From NCBI GenBank assembly GCA_937927725.1, contig CALBSE010000023.1, forward strand, positions 60,591-124,590: 64,000 bases of DNA. The letters run 5' to 3'. Below the pieces are notes generated by a model, which saw only the letters and a program-made list of their open reading frames with translations, was not told the origin of the DNA and searched no databases. Source of the DNA: an uncultured Actinomycetes bacterium (GTDB lineage: Bacteria > Actinomycetota > Acidimicrobiia > Acidimicrobiales > Acidimicrobilacustridaceae). Both the position numbers and the translations under genes were made by a program. Positions 45,057 through 53,732 of this stretch are shown one piece after another. Positions within the stretch are counted from its first letter, which is position 1. Each line of letters opens with the position of its first letter.

Positions 45057-46076
45057 CTATCGCAAGAAGCGGCGGACAACGTGCCAGTAACCCGCTGCGG
45101 CTGCGTCAAGAAAATTCAATGACTCGGGAATCGGAAAGTTCTTCGCGTCGAGTCGGTCAGACATGAGCGCCGCCAACTCCTTATCGCCCACGGTGCGTTC
45201 AGATTGCACTGCTCGACGCCTCTCTCGGAGCCATTTCCGATGAGAGAGGAGCCAACCCCAGCCGTGTACTTTCTCGCGAAACCAGCCGCTACGTGCTCCG
45301 ATGAGCGCCATCGCCGCCTCGGTTGCCACAATCAGCGGAGCCAGCAATGCCAGCGTCCGTGAATCCCAACACGTAAGCATGAATAGAAGGCGATTGCGCT
45401 CAACGAGATACATCTTGTTACCGACGCGACCGAATTCGTATCGGTGACGGCCAATCGCATCGGGCACGTAATGAACGCGGAGCCCCCGCTGCCAGCATCG
45501 CCAACTCATATCTGCGTCTTCATGGAATGCGAAGTAATTCGGTTCGTAGCCATCGAGCGATTCCCACACGTCGCGCCGCAACATCACCAGCGCGGCCATT
45601 GCTCCGGCAACGTCTTGATCAATCGCATGGGTTGCTGCTGGCTCACCGAACCCACCGACCCAACTGAACCCAAGGAAATGAATGTCATTACCGGCAGAGT
45701 TCAGCGTGTCGACATCGTCGTTAAGGCGAATACTTCCGCCAGCGATGCCAACGGTCGGATCGCTTGCAACTTCCACCAACCGGGCGAGTGCGTCGGGTTC
45801 GACAACAAGGTCGCCATTGGCCATTACGAGGTAATCGCCCTTGGTGAACTTCGCACCGAAATTGCAGCCGGGCGAGAAACCAAGGTTCTCGCCCTCGCCG
45901 ACAACGGTCAGCCCTGGAGTTCCCCGCAATCGATCAACGGCACCATCGGTGCACCCGTTGTCAACAAGAACGACATCGATCTCGACACCCTCGGAGGCAA
46001 GAAGCGCGTGAATGCAGCGCTCTAACCAAGGTTCATCTTGATACGAAAGTACGACTGCACTGACTCGAGGCGTCAT
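45057..46076 (-). CDS. Glycosyltransferase family 2 (rhamnosyltransferase-like)
   Basis: A 339-residue GT-A enzyme. The nucleotide-sugar-binding start VSAVVLSYQDEPWLERCI and VLVDNGCTDGA are typical. The metal-binding acidic motif is MANGDLVVEPDA, and the acceptor-side motif is FAFHEDADMSWRCWQRG. The C-terminus has a hydrophobic stretch (LALLAPLIVATEAAMALIG) that may bind the membrane. It resembles WbbL-type rhamnosyltransferases. Its start overlaps the upstream GT2 gene by ATGA. It converges on the TauD gene with a six-base gap. Confidence 0.9.
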   Translation of the reverse strand: MTPRVSAVVLSYQDEPWLERCIHALLASEGVEIDVVLVDNGCTDGAVDRLRGTPGLTVVGEGENLGFSPGCNFGAKFTKGDYLVMANGDLVVEPDALARLVEVASDPTVGIAGGSIRLNDDVDTLNSAGNDIHFLGFSWVGGFGEPAATHAIDQDVAGAMAALVMLRRDVWESLDGYEPNYFAFHEDADMSWRCWQRGLRVHYVPDAIGRHRYEFGRVGNKMYLVERNRLLFMLTCWDSRTLALLAPLIVATEAAMALIGARSGWFREKVHGWGWLLSHRKWLRERRRAVQSERTVGDKELAALMSDRLDAKNFPIPESLNFLDAAAAGYWHVVRRFLR

Positions 46077-47215
46077 CGACGCGACAGCCCCAGAACGCTT
46101 AGGAAGAAACTCCCCATGATCGTTTCAACGCCCAGAACAGAAAGTGTCGCCGCCGGAACTGCGAGTCGAACTGCGTCGCGTGCGTTCAGGGCGCCAAAGT
46201 CAGATGATCCCCAATGGATGAAGCCGTAAATCGCGAGGCCAACACCGAGGACCAACATCAGCAATCCGATGATGAGCCCGCGTTCCAAATTGAGAACCTT
46301 GAACGCTTTTTGCATTCCGGGAGATGGGGGCATCAGGCCTTCATTCGCAACGAAGGCCCGGGAGAACGCAGCGAACAACATCGCTTGAAAGCCAATGAGG
46401 ACTGCAGCCATCGAATAGATCAACGCCGAAACGTCGAGCGCATGTTCGCCGATTTGAATTGGTCCGGTCAGGAGCACGCCGCCCATCACAAGACCAACGA
46501 GGAAGAGGACCATTCCCGGATACAGGAAGAGCCAACGAGGGCTATAGAGCAGCAGGAACCGGAGATGACGCCAACCATCGCGCCAGGTGCGCAGATGCGG
46601 AGCTCGGCTGCGACCATCGGGCGACAGCGTCGTGGGAACCTCAACAATGTTGAGTTTGTTGAGTGTTGCCTTCACAACCATTTCACTTGCGAATTCCATG
46701 CCAGTTGTTCGCAAATCGAGTTCAAGGATTGCGTCGCGACGAAAGCCGCGCAGGCCGCAATGAAAATCCTTCACCGGGCTGCGGAAGAGCACACGACCAA
46801 CAGCAGTCAGAACTGGATTCCCGAGGTAACGGTGCAGTGCTGGCATGGCACCTGGTTCGATGCCGCCAGCGAATCGATTTCCCATGACAAGGTCGGCCCC
46901 GCCACGAAGTGCTTCCACGAAGGGACCAAGGTTGGAAAGGTCGTAACTGTCATCGGCGTCGCCCATGATGACGAACTCGCCCTTGGCGTCGGCGATGCCG
47001 GCAGTGAGCGCAGCGCCATATCCCCGAATCGGAACATCGACGACACGAGCACCTTCGGCTCGGGCAATGTCCTGCGAACCGTCGGTGCTTCCGTTGTCGG
47101 CGATCACGACCTCGCCATCGATGCCCAAAGCTTCGATCGATGCCTTTGCTTTACGGATACACACCGCAAGCGTTTCGGCCTCGTTGAGGCAAGGAAGGAC
47201 AACGGTGAGTTCCAT
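46073..47215 (-). CDS. Glycosyltransferase family 2, polyprenyl-phosphate sugar synthase type
   Basis: A 380-residue enzyme like dolichol- or polyprenyl-phosphate mannosyltransferases. The N-terminal GT-A domain has VVLPCLNEAETLAVCI, VIADNGSTDGS and the acidic motif MGDADDSYDL. The C-terminal 140 residues hold four predicted membrane helices (LFLYPGMVLFLVGLVMGGVL and others). It probably makes the lipid-linked sugar used by the GT-C enzyme of the same cluster. The frame opens upstream to 47260, but the ATG at 47215 (MELTVVLPCLNE) is the family start and leaves 28 bases to the SnoaL-like gene. Confidence 0.88.
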   Translation of the reverse strand: MELTVVLPCLNEAETLAVCIRKAKASIEALGIDGEVVIADNGSTDGSQDIARAEGARVVDVPIRGYGAALTAGIADAKGEFVIMGDADDSYDLSNLGPFVEALRGGADLVMGNRFAGGIEPGAMPALHRYLGNPVLTAVGRVLFRSPVKDFHCGLRGFRRDAILELDLRTTGMEFASEMVVKATLNKLNIVEVPTTLSPDGRSRAPHLRTWRDGWRHLRFLLLYSPRWLFLYPGMVLFLVGLVMGGVLLTGPIQIGEHALDVSALIYSMAAVLIGFQAMLFAAFSRAFVANEGLMPPSPGMQKAFKVLNLERGLIIGLLMLVLGVGLAIYGFIHWGSSDFGALNARDAVRLAVPAATLSVLGVETIMGSFFLSVLGLSRR

Positions 47216-47243
47216 GGGCACCGATACTACGTGAGCAGTGCCG

Positions 47244-47663
47244 TCAATCGATGAGACCAAGTTGCTGCCGGATTGAATGGTGATCGAGATAGTCGATGCA
47301 TCGCTGAATTCGTTGATCCGCGTTCAATTCGCCGATCATGGCCCCGTCGATCGTGATTGATTTCCCGCTGCCGGGCCGATCACCGATTGCCTCGAGCTGC
47401 GTCCCGATCATCGTGTACTCAATAACAAATCGTTTGCGCAACACATCGCCACTCTCAATCAAATTGTGGTCACGGAGAGAGAAACGAATGTCGGGGTAAC
47501 CGCGTAGCGACCGGGCGACCATTTCCCCCAGTTCTGCTGCACCCACATAGGTTGCACCAGCGGCCATGCGATGCACGCCATCATCGGCATAGAGACGAAC
47601 GATTGCATCGGCCTCGTGCGAATTCCACGTGTCGGACCATGTGACTGCGAACGCTGGGTTCAC
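47244..47663 (-). CDS. SnoaL-like / NTF2-fold protein
   Basis: A 139-residue NTF2-like protein: TWSDTWNSHEADAIVRLYAD and GAAELGEMVARSLRGYPDIRF match the SnoaL-like polyketide cyclase pattern. Members are often small cyclases, isomerases or binding proteins. Catalytic residues cannot be assigned from sequence alone. It lies 28 bases upstream of the polyprenyl-phosphate glycosyltransferase gene on the same strand and just downstream of tRNA-Met; a functional link is not evident. Confidence 0.78.
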   Translation of the reverse strand: MNPAFAVTWSDTWNSHEADAIVRLYADDGVHRMAAGATYVGAAELGEMVARSLRGYPDIRFSLRDHNLIESGDVLRKRFVIEYTMIGTQLEAIGDRPGSGKSITIDGAMIGELNADQRIQRCIDYLDHHSIRQQLGLID

Positions 47664-47703
47664 CGCAGGTCCTCCGTACGAGTATGCACTTGAGAAATAC
47701 AGG

Positions 47704-47779
<76 letters not shown>

Positions 47780-47837
47780 GAGGCGATGAACCGTAGCCGG
47801 AACGACGATCTCGGCCATTCGCACGAGCGAGCCAGGA

Positions 47838-48323
47838 CTAGCTGAACGTGTTCCGAGAGAAGTCGAAGGTCGCTACCTTGGTCGAGGAGAGCGAACCAGC
47901 AGCGCTGTAGATGAACTGCGACCACACCACCTTCGACGGTGCGAGTGTGACACTGAGCAGGTCGTCGCCCACACCCGTGTCGTCGGTGAGCCCAAACGAT
48001 GTAATGAACGTGTTCGTGAGGTCGTAACGCAAGATCTTCTTGGGAACCGATGCTCCGGCGGGTGCAACAAGCTCGATGTTGATCGTCGGGATGACGGTTC
48101 CCTTCGCGGCTGCCAGACCGATATCGGTGAATCCCGTCTGATAGGCGAGTTTCAACTCGATTGCGCGGGGCACCGCCTTTCCGGGCATTGGGCTGGCACC
48201 AGAAAGCGAAAGGGGGACGTCAACGCCCCATGAGATCCGTGCCGCCTCGAACTGATCACGGTAGGAGGAGTTGACCGAACCACCGTTGAAGGTCGAAAAC
48301 TTGACGAAAATTCCGTTGGACAT
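47838..48323 (-). CDS. Hcp-like (type VI tube protein family) protein
   Basis: A 161-residue protein with the layout of the Hcp1 family: a SWGVDVPLSLSG segment after the first strands, a GKAVPRAIELKLAY strand and the A-A-A-KGTVIPTINIEL core. DLTNTFITSFGLTDDTGVGD and a late SVTLAPSKVVW strand follow. It has no signal peptide. Hcp forms the tube of type VI secretion, but no other type VI component is in this window, and Actinomycetota generally lack that system. Lone Hcp-like proteins exist with unknown roles. It lies 20 bases after the Tat-exported barrel gene on the same strand and may share its transcript. Confidence 0.7.
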   Translation of the reverse strand: MSNGIFVKFSTFNGGSVNSSYRDQFEAARISWGVDVPLSLSGASPMPGKAVPRAIELKLAYQTGFTDIGLAAAKGTVIPTINIELVAPAGASVPKKILRYDLTNTFITSFGLTDDTGVGDDLLSVTLAPSKVVWSQFIYSAAGSLSSTKVATFDFSRNTFS

Positions 48324-48343
48324 GATCTGCTCCTGTTACCTGT

Positions 48344-48817
48344 TCAGTTTCCAAACACGAGGCGGCCGCGGGTTGGGGCGCCGTGTTCGTCGTTGGTCAT
48401 CTCGATGACATAGCCACCGGCGCAACCGGCAAAAGCGCCAGTCGCCCCGATCACTGCGAACTTCTCTGTCGACCCCATACCAAGAAGCAACGAATCTCCG
48501 ACAATCGCTTCATGGGTCATGAGTCGGCCTCCCACCACCGTGCCGGTAAACGAACCAATCATCGATCCGTTCCCATCAACAACATCGGCGAGCAGCACAT
48601 GGCCCGACACCGATCCATCGGCGTCAAACACGGAACGAACTCGAACGTCGCCGAGCACGATCTCTGGCGTTTTAGCGACATCACCGGGTGCTTCGGTCGC
48701 GGTCTTTGCTCCCGCGCCTGAAGCGAAGGGAATCTCCATCGCTGCGACCAAGACCCCAGCGCCGCCCAGTCCTGCGAGAACCTTCCGTCGGGTGAAACCT
48801 GCTCCGTCGTCAGCCAT
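48344..48817 (-). CDS. Tat-exported AOC-barrel/dirigent-like protein
   Basis: A 157-residue protein. The N-terminus FTRRKVLAGLGGAGVLVAA is a twin-arginine signal, so it should be exported folded. The mature part (GDVRVRSVFDADGSVSGH, GSMIGSFTGTVVGG, FAVIGATGAFAGCAGGY) resembles the allene-oxide-cyclase/dirigent beta-barrel. That assignment is by eye. The frame starts at 48832, but the ATG at 48817 gives a normal signal length; no ribosome-binding site helps decide. It is 20 bases upstream of the Hcp-like gene. Confidence 0.65.
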   Translation of the reverse strand: MADDGAGFTRRKVLAGLGGAGVLVAAMEIPFASGAGAKTATEAPGDVAKTPEIVLGDVRVRSVFDADGSVSGHVLLADVVDGNGSMIGSFTGTVVGGRLMTHEAIVGDSLLLGMGSTEKFAVIGATGAFAGCAGGYVIEMTNDEHGAPTRGRLVFGN

Positions 48818-48859
48818 GCGACAGTGAATCACAGATCGAGCTCGATACCCGCCGACCTT

Positions 48860-48935
48860 TGGCTCCGGGGGTGGGGCTCGAACCCACGACCCTCTGATTA
48901 ACAGTCAGATGCTCTGCCAGCTGAGCTACCCCGGA
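48860..48935 (-). tRNA. tRNA-Asn (anticodon GUU)
   Basis: The acceptor stem TCCGGGG/CCCCGGA, discriminator G and an encoded CCA are visible. The D-arm has GCTCAGCTGGCAGAGC, the anticodon stem TCTGA/TCAGA encloses CTGTTAA, and the T-arm is GTGGGTTCGAGCCCCAC. The anticodon GTT identifies asparagine. Confidence 0.95.
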
Positions 48936-49017
48936 AAGGAAAGGTGAGGATAGCAGCGGCCCCGAGACCCCTCGTCCAGATCATGGTCAGGGACGCCACC
49001 GCCCGTGACCTCCCCGA

Positions 49018-49200
49018 CTAAACCGTCGGAGACTCACCCCGGATATCGGCCAAGATTTCCTCGGGAGTCAGATCGAAATCCGGATTGAACTCAAGCCCTG
49101 GCTCCCACGAGGGTTCAGGCTGACGCCGACGACCAGCAACGACCAGGGCGACTGCCGAGGCCACCAACCCCACAAGTCCGACCACGACGAGTCGCTTCAT
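49018..49200 (-). CDS. Small single-span membrane protein coupled to rpoD
   Basis: A 60-residue protein with one N-terminal membrane helix (LVVVGLVGLVASAVALVVAG), then RRRQPEPSW and an acidic cytoplasmic or external tail (FNPDFDLTPEEILADIRGE). I recognise no family. Its ATG overlaps the rpoD stop as TGATG, so it should be translated with the sigma factor. The RRR after the helix suggests the C-terminal tail is on the inside. Position is the only clue to function. Confidence 0.65.
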   Translation of the reverse strand: MKRLVVVGLVGLVASAVALVVAGRRRQPEPSWEPGLEFNPDFDLTPEEILADIRGESPTV

Positions 49201-50528
49201 CAATCGACCTCAAAGTAATCACGCAACCGTTGACTGTGCTGTGGGTTGCGGAGTTTCGCCAACGTTTTGGTCTCGATCTGTCGGATGCGCTCGCGAGTGA
49301 CGCCGAATTCGCGCCCGACTTCTTCAAGGGTGCGGGGCTGACCGTCGTCAAGACCAAACCGCATACGCAGAAGCTCACGCTCGCGATCGTTCAGTTCATC
49401 AAGCGCTTCTTCGATCGCCTCGTTGAGCATGTGACGAGTTGCAGCATCGTCAGGAGTTTCCAGACGGTGGTCTTCGATGATGTCCGACAGGCTTGAATCC
49501 TCGCCTTCACGAAGTGGCGAATCGAGCGAAAGAGGATCAATCGCAATGCGCTTCAACTCACGAACCTTTTCGACCGGGTAGTCGAGTCGGGCAGCAAGTT
49601 CCTCGTCGGTTGGTTCCCGTTCGAGTTGCTGTGTCATTTCTCGGGACACTCGCATCTGCTTGTTGATGGCTTCCATCATGTGAACGGGAATACGAATCGT
49701 TCGGGCCTGATCGGCAATCGCACGGGTGATGGCCTGGCGAATCCACCATGTGGCGTAGGTCGAGAATTTAAAACCTTTTGTCCAGTCGAACTTCTCGACT
49801 GCACGCATAAGCCCGAGGTTTCCTTCTTGAATGAGATCGAGAAGTTGCATTGCTCCGCCGCCGGCGTAGCGCTTTGCGATCGAAACTACGAGACGCAAGT
49901 TGGCTTGGGTGAGTTCGGCTTTCGCATCCTCGCCTTTACGGGCAAGGCGCTTGAGTTGCATCAGTTCGGACCGCTCAAGCGACTCGAGTGAACCTTCGGC
50001 CGCGAGATCGGCCAACCGCTCTGAAGCTGCTGTTCCTCGTTCGATCTGCTTTGCGAGCACGACTTCTTCTGGGCCCGTAAGCAACGACACACGTCCGATC
50101 TCTCGCATGTACATCCGCACGGGATCTGAGGTGCCACCAGTCTGCGAGTTCAATCGCATGGTGGCTTTGGTTGAAGGTCGGAAACGAGCACGCATCCGAC
50201 GTTCAACGAGATCGTCGTCTTCGAGATCGTCGAGCAGAGGATCGTGAGCAATGATCACGATTTCGTCGACCTCGTCGAGGGCGTCCATCTCATCGGGAAC
50301 CGGAACTGCATCATCGAGGGTGACGCCGTGCTCAGCAAGTTGCAGACGAAGGTGTTCGATCGCTTCCGGGGTTGGATCGATATCGATGAGCGCTTCGATC
50401 GCCTCGTCGCCGGTTACGACCTGATCTGGACGCGCCAAACCACGTTTGACGAGCCGCTTGAATGCGGCATCGTCGGCTTGGCTCAACTGCATCGATGCCC
50501 CGGACGCTGAATCAGTCAGGTCAGACAT
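49200..50528 (-). CDS. rpoD: Principal RNA polymerase sigma factor (RpoD/SigA)
   Basis: A 442-residue sigma-70 group 1 factor. Region 1.2 begins near [18 protein letters not shown]. Regions 2.1-2.4 include [37 protein letters not shown] and RTIRIPVHM, which recognise the -10 element. Region 3 follows, and region 4 has [20 protein letters not shown] for the -35 element. The acidic N-terminal part (about 1-130) is region 1.1-like but short. The frame runs upstream into dnaG; the ATG at 50528 overlaps the dnaG end by eight bases and starts with [10 protein letters not shown]. Overlap with dnaG recalls the macromolecular-synthesis operon. Confidence 0.97.
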   Translation of the reverse strand: MSDLTDSASGASMQLSQADDAAFKRLVKRGLARPDQVVTGDEAIEALIDIDPTPEAIEHLRLQLAEHGVTLDDAVPVPDEMDALDEVDEIVIIAHDPLLDDLEDDDLVERRMRARFRPSTKATMRLNSQTGGTSDPVRMYMREIGRVSLLTGPEEVVLAKQIERGTAASERLADLAAEGSLESLERSELMQLKRLARKGEDAKAELTQANLRLVVSIAKRYAGGGAMQLLDLIQEGNLGLMRAVEKFDWTKGFKFSTYATWWIRQAITRAIADQARTIRIPVHMMEAINKQMRVSREMTQQLEREPTDEELAARLDYPVEKVRELKRIAIDPLSLDSPLREGEDSSLSDIIEDHRLETPDDAATRHMLNEAIEEALDELNDRERELLRMRFGLDDGQPRTLEEVGREFGVTRERIRQIETKTLAKLRNPQHSQRLRDYFEVD

Positions 50529-52353
50529 GCCGAACCTCATCGTGGTCCACGGAATCGTTTTCGGTCTCTGTGAGCCATGCAAGCAAGTCGTACATCGCTT
50601 CCATGTCTTCGTTGAGTGATCCTTCTTGTTCGCGCAGATCCATGATTCGGAGGTTGAGCCAACGAATGGCCTCGCCCACTGCGAACGGATCGGCAGCAAC
50701 GCGGGCTTCCGCTTGCAGCGCAGCCATCGATGCATTGGCAGCGTCGTCGACGAGACGCACCATCACACTTTGCACAGTGGATTCGGGTTCTTCGACCGCA
50801 AGGCGCTGCAGGAGATCGCCAGCCACGGGATCGTCGGCGCCAGCCATTTCGATGGCATCGGCCACAGAGGAAGTTGCCAGCAGAGCCCGATACGCCGTTG
50901 CAGCGAGCGGATCGGGAAAGAGGACTTCGTCAAGCAGAGGTGTGATCGACTCGGGATCCCAGATGAGGTGGCGAAGGGCTTCGGTCGCCGCGGTGTCGCG
51001 ATGAATCATGGGGCGAGATGGTCGCTGCGGACGCGTCGCCGATGTGTTCTCGCGTGATCCCGGCCCCGATCCCCCGCCGACAGGAACTGGTCGACGGTTG
51101 CGAAGCTGATCGGGGTCAAGACGCAAACGAGCGGCAACCTCAAGCAAGTACTGATCGCGAACAATGTCGCTGGGGTGTTCAAGCACAACAGCCATTGCCG
51201 CGTCGGCGGCTCGGGCACGATGTTCGGGAGTATCAAGGGGCGAAGAATCAAGGACCCGATCGAGTCGGAACTTCAAGAACGGTTTGGCATCTGCGATTGC
51301 GGCAGCGAGCGCTTCGGGATCGGACTGTGCAAGATCGGCAGGATCTGCGCCACCAGGGAAAACCGCAACTGCAACGTCGAGGTCGTATTGCTTTTCCCAT
51401 GTGTAAACGCGCGCTGCGGCATTTTGACCAGCGGCATCGGCGTCGAACGCCAGAACAACGCGTCGGGCAAAACTGCGCAGCAACTTCACGTGATCTTCGG
51501 TCAGTGCCGTTCCGCAGGTTGCAACGGCTCGGGGCATGCCGGCTTTAAAGAACCCAATGACATCGGTATAGCCCTCGCAAATAATCGCTTCATCGGCCTT
51601 GACGATGTCGGCTTTGGCCATATGAAGGCCGTAGAGCAACTTTGACTTGCTGTAAATCACGCTGTCGACAGAGTTCTTGTACTTCGCTCCGTCGACACCA
51701 GGCATGATGCGACCACCGAAACCAACGTTGGCGCCAGCGACATCGTGGATTGGAAACATGATGCGCCCACGAAAGGCATCGGTCGGACGATTGCGGCTGT
51801 TGATGAAACCCAATCCGGCTTCAACGAACACATCGTCGGGAACTTTGATCGCTCGTGCGAGTTCGTCCCAGCCTTCGGGAGCCCAACCAATTCCGAAGTT
51901 TCGAACGTCGTCGCCATCGAGGCCGCGAGAACGCAGATAGCCGCGCGCCGCTGCAGCATCGGGAGATGACAACAAACGATCGTGATACCAATCGCTCGCT
52001 TTAGAAACAGCATCAAGCAACTTGGTCCGGCGCTTGCGACCTTCGTTCTGACCTTCGTCGGTGTAGCGGAGCGTGACGCCCGACTTCCCAGCGAGCTTTT
52101 CAACGGCTCCGACAAAGTCGAGATGCTCGACTTCGCGCACAAATGTGATGACGTCACCTTTGGCGCCGCAACCGAAGCAGTAATAAAGCTTCTCTTCGGC
52201 ATTTACCGAGAATGAGCCGGACTTCTCTTGATGAAATGGACACAGACCCTGCCACCGTCGACCAACTCGCTTGAGCTGAACATGCTCGGAGATGACCGCG
52301 ACAATGTCAGTGGCATTCCGTACCGCTGCGATGTCATCGTCCTGAATGCCCAC
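50521..52353 (-). CDS. dnaG: DNA primase
   Basis: A 610-residue DnaG. The N-terminal zinc-binding domain has the CHC2-type [11 protein letters not shown] and CFGCGAKGD. The catalytic TOPRIM domain has [17 protein letters not shown] and [13 protein letters not shown]. The C-terminal 150 residues would be the helicase-binding domain and are diverged, as usual. It makes RNA primers at the replication fork. The ATG at 52353 ([18 protein letters not shown]) is the normal start, 36 bases after the glyS stop. Confidence 0.97.
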   Translation of the reverse strand: MGIQDDDIAAVRNATDIVAVISEHVQLKRVGRRWQGLCPFHQEKSGSFSVNAEEKLYYCFGCGAKGDVITFVREVEHLDFVGAVEKLAGKSGVTLRYTDEGQNEGRKRRTKLLDAVSKASDWYHDRLLSSPDAAAARGYLRSRGLDGDDVRNFGIGWAPEGWDELARAIKVPDDVFVEAGLGFINSRNRPTDAFRGRIMFPIHDVAGANVGFGGRIMPGVDGAKYKNSVDSVIYSKSKLLYGLHMAKADIVKADEAIICEGYTDVIGFFKAGMPRAVATCGTALTEDHVKLLRSFARRVVLAFDADAAGQNAAARVYTWEKQYDLDVAVAVFPGGADPADLAQSDPEALAAAIADAKPFLKFRLDRVLDSSPLDTPEHRARAADAAMAVVLEHPSDIVRDQYLLEVAARLRLDPDQLRNRRPVPVGGGSGPGSRENTSATRPQRPSRPMIHRDTAATEALRHLIWDPESITPLLDEVLFPDPLAATAYRALLATSSVADAIEMAGADDPVAGDLLQRLAVEEPESTVQSVMVRLVDDAANASMAALQAEARVAADPFAVGEAIRWLNLRIMDLREQEGSLNEDMEAMYDLLAWLTETENDSVDHDEVRHV

Positions 52354-52389
52354 GTATGCCTCCGGGCCGGACGGTAGCAGCGAGAACGG

Positions 52390-53721
52390 TCAGACCAACC
52401 GGGGCAAGAGATACCCGGGGAGATCAGCGATAGCGATGCGTTCTTGTTCCATTGAATCTCGTTCACGAACGGTAACCGCTTGGTCCTCGAGAGTGTCGAA
52501 ATCGACGGTGACGCAAAATGGCGTGCCAAGTTCGTCCTGACGGCGATACCGGCGGCCGATGGCCTGGGTTTCGTCGTAATCGCACATCATGAGGGGCTGA
52601 AGCATTCCGAGCACCTCACGGGCGACAGGCGTCAGTTCGTCCTTCTTTGAAAGCGGAAGGACTGCCACCTTGTAGGGGGCCAGGCGTGGATGAAGCCGAA
52701 GCACCGTGCGAACTTCGCCACGCACATCTTCTTCGTCGTAGGAAGCGAGCAAGAACGCCATCATCGTGCGCGTGGCACCAGCCGCAGGCTCGATGACGTG
52801 GGGGCGGTAACGGATGTTGGCGCCCTGGTCGAAGTACTCCAGCTTTTCGCCTGAATGCGTTGCGTGCTGCGTGAGGTCATAATCGCCGCGATTGGCGACG
52901 CCTTCGAGTTCGCCCCAACCCCAAGGGAAGAGGAACTCAACATCGGAGGTACCCGATGAATAGTGACTGAGTTCGTCGGCATCGTGCGGACGCATACGAA
53001 GGCGGCTCTCAGGAATTCCGAGGTCGATGTACCAGCGATAGCGCTCGGCACACCAGTACTCGTACCACTTCTGCGCATCTTCCGGCGGAACAAAGAACTC
53101 GAGTTCCATCTGTTCGAACTCACGAGTACGGAACACAAAGTTGCCGGGCGTGATCTCGTTTCGGAACGACTTGCCGATCTGCGCGATACCGAACGGCGGC
53201 TTCTTGCGACTGGTCTGCAGCACGTTCGAAAAGTTAATGAACATGCCCTGTGCCGTTTCGGGGCGCAGATACGCAACTGCCGCGTCGGACTCGACGGGAC
53301 CAGCATGCGTCTTGAACATCAGATTGAAATTACGGGCCTCGGTAAACGAGTCCTTTTCGCCACACGACGGACAGGTTGTGGGGTCGACAAGTTGGTCCTC
53401 ACGGAAACGCTCATGACATTTGCGGCAGTCAACGAGCGGATCGGTGAAGTTCTTGAGATGGCCAGAGGCTTCCCAGATCGCGGGTGGCGAAAGAATCGAC
53501 GCGTCGAGGCCAACGACGTCGTCGCGCATCTGGACCATCGAACGCCACCAGGCGTCCTTTACGTTGCGAAGCAGTTGCACCCCAATGGGGCCGTAGTCAT
53601 AGGTGGAACGAAACCCGCCGTAAATCTCGGCCGAAGGGAAGACGAAGCCGCGACGCTTGGACAGGTTGACGACCTTCTCCATCAAGGAGACGTCATTGGG
53701 TACCGATGACTCAACTGGCAT
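52390..53721 (-). CDS. glyS: Glycyl-tRNA synthetase, single-chain type
   Basis: A 443-residue class II aminoacyl-tRNA synthetase of the homodimeric type found in Actinomycetota and eukaryotes. The N-terminal RRGFVFPSAEIYGGFRSTYD is diagnostic. A CxxC pair (CRKCHERF and CPSCGEKD, residues about 98-122) binds zinc. Motif 2 is FRTREFEQMELEFF and motif 3 is EPAAGATRTMMAFL. The C-terminal anticodon-binding domain starts near YKVAVLPLSKKDEL. The ATG at 53721 lies 11 bases after the CoA-transferase stop. Confidence 0.97.
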   Translation of the reverse strand: MPVESSVPNDVSLMEKVVNLSKRRGFVFPSAEIYGGFRSTYDYGPIGVQLLRNVKDAWWRSMVQMRDDVVGLDASILSPPAIWEASGHLKNFTDPLVDCRKCHERFREDQLVDPTTCPSCGEKDSFTEARNFNLMFKTHAGPVESDAAVAYLRPETAQGMFINFSNVLQTSRKKPPFGIAQIGKSFRNEITPGNFVFRTREFEQMELEFFVPPEDAQKWYEYWCAERYRWYIDLGIPESRLRMRPHDADELSHYSSGTSDVEFLFPWGWGELEGVANRGDYDLTQHATHSGEKLEYFDQGANIRYRPHVIEPAAGATRTMMAFLLASYDEEDVRGEVRTVLRLHPRLAPYKVAVLPLSKKDELTPVAREVLGMLQPLMMCDYDETQAIGRRYRRQDELGTPFCVTVDFDTLEDQAVTVRERDSMEQERIAIADLPGYLLPRLV

Positions 53722-53732
53722 AGCCGAGGAGG

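Noticed and set aside
47838..48323. Evidence of a type VI secretion system
   Set aside because: Only a single Hcp-like protein is present; no sheath, baseplate, VgrG or ClpV gene is in the window.
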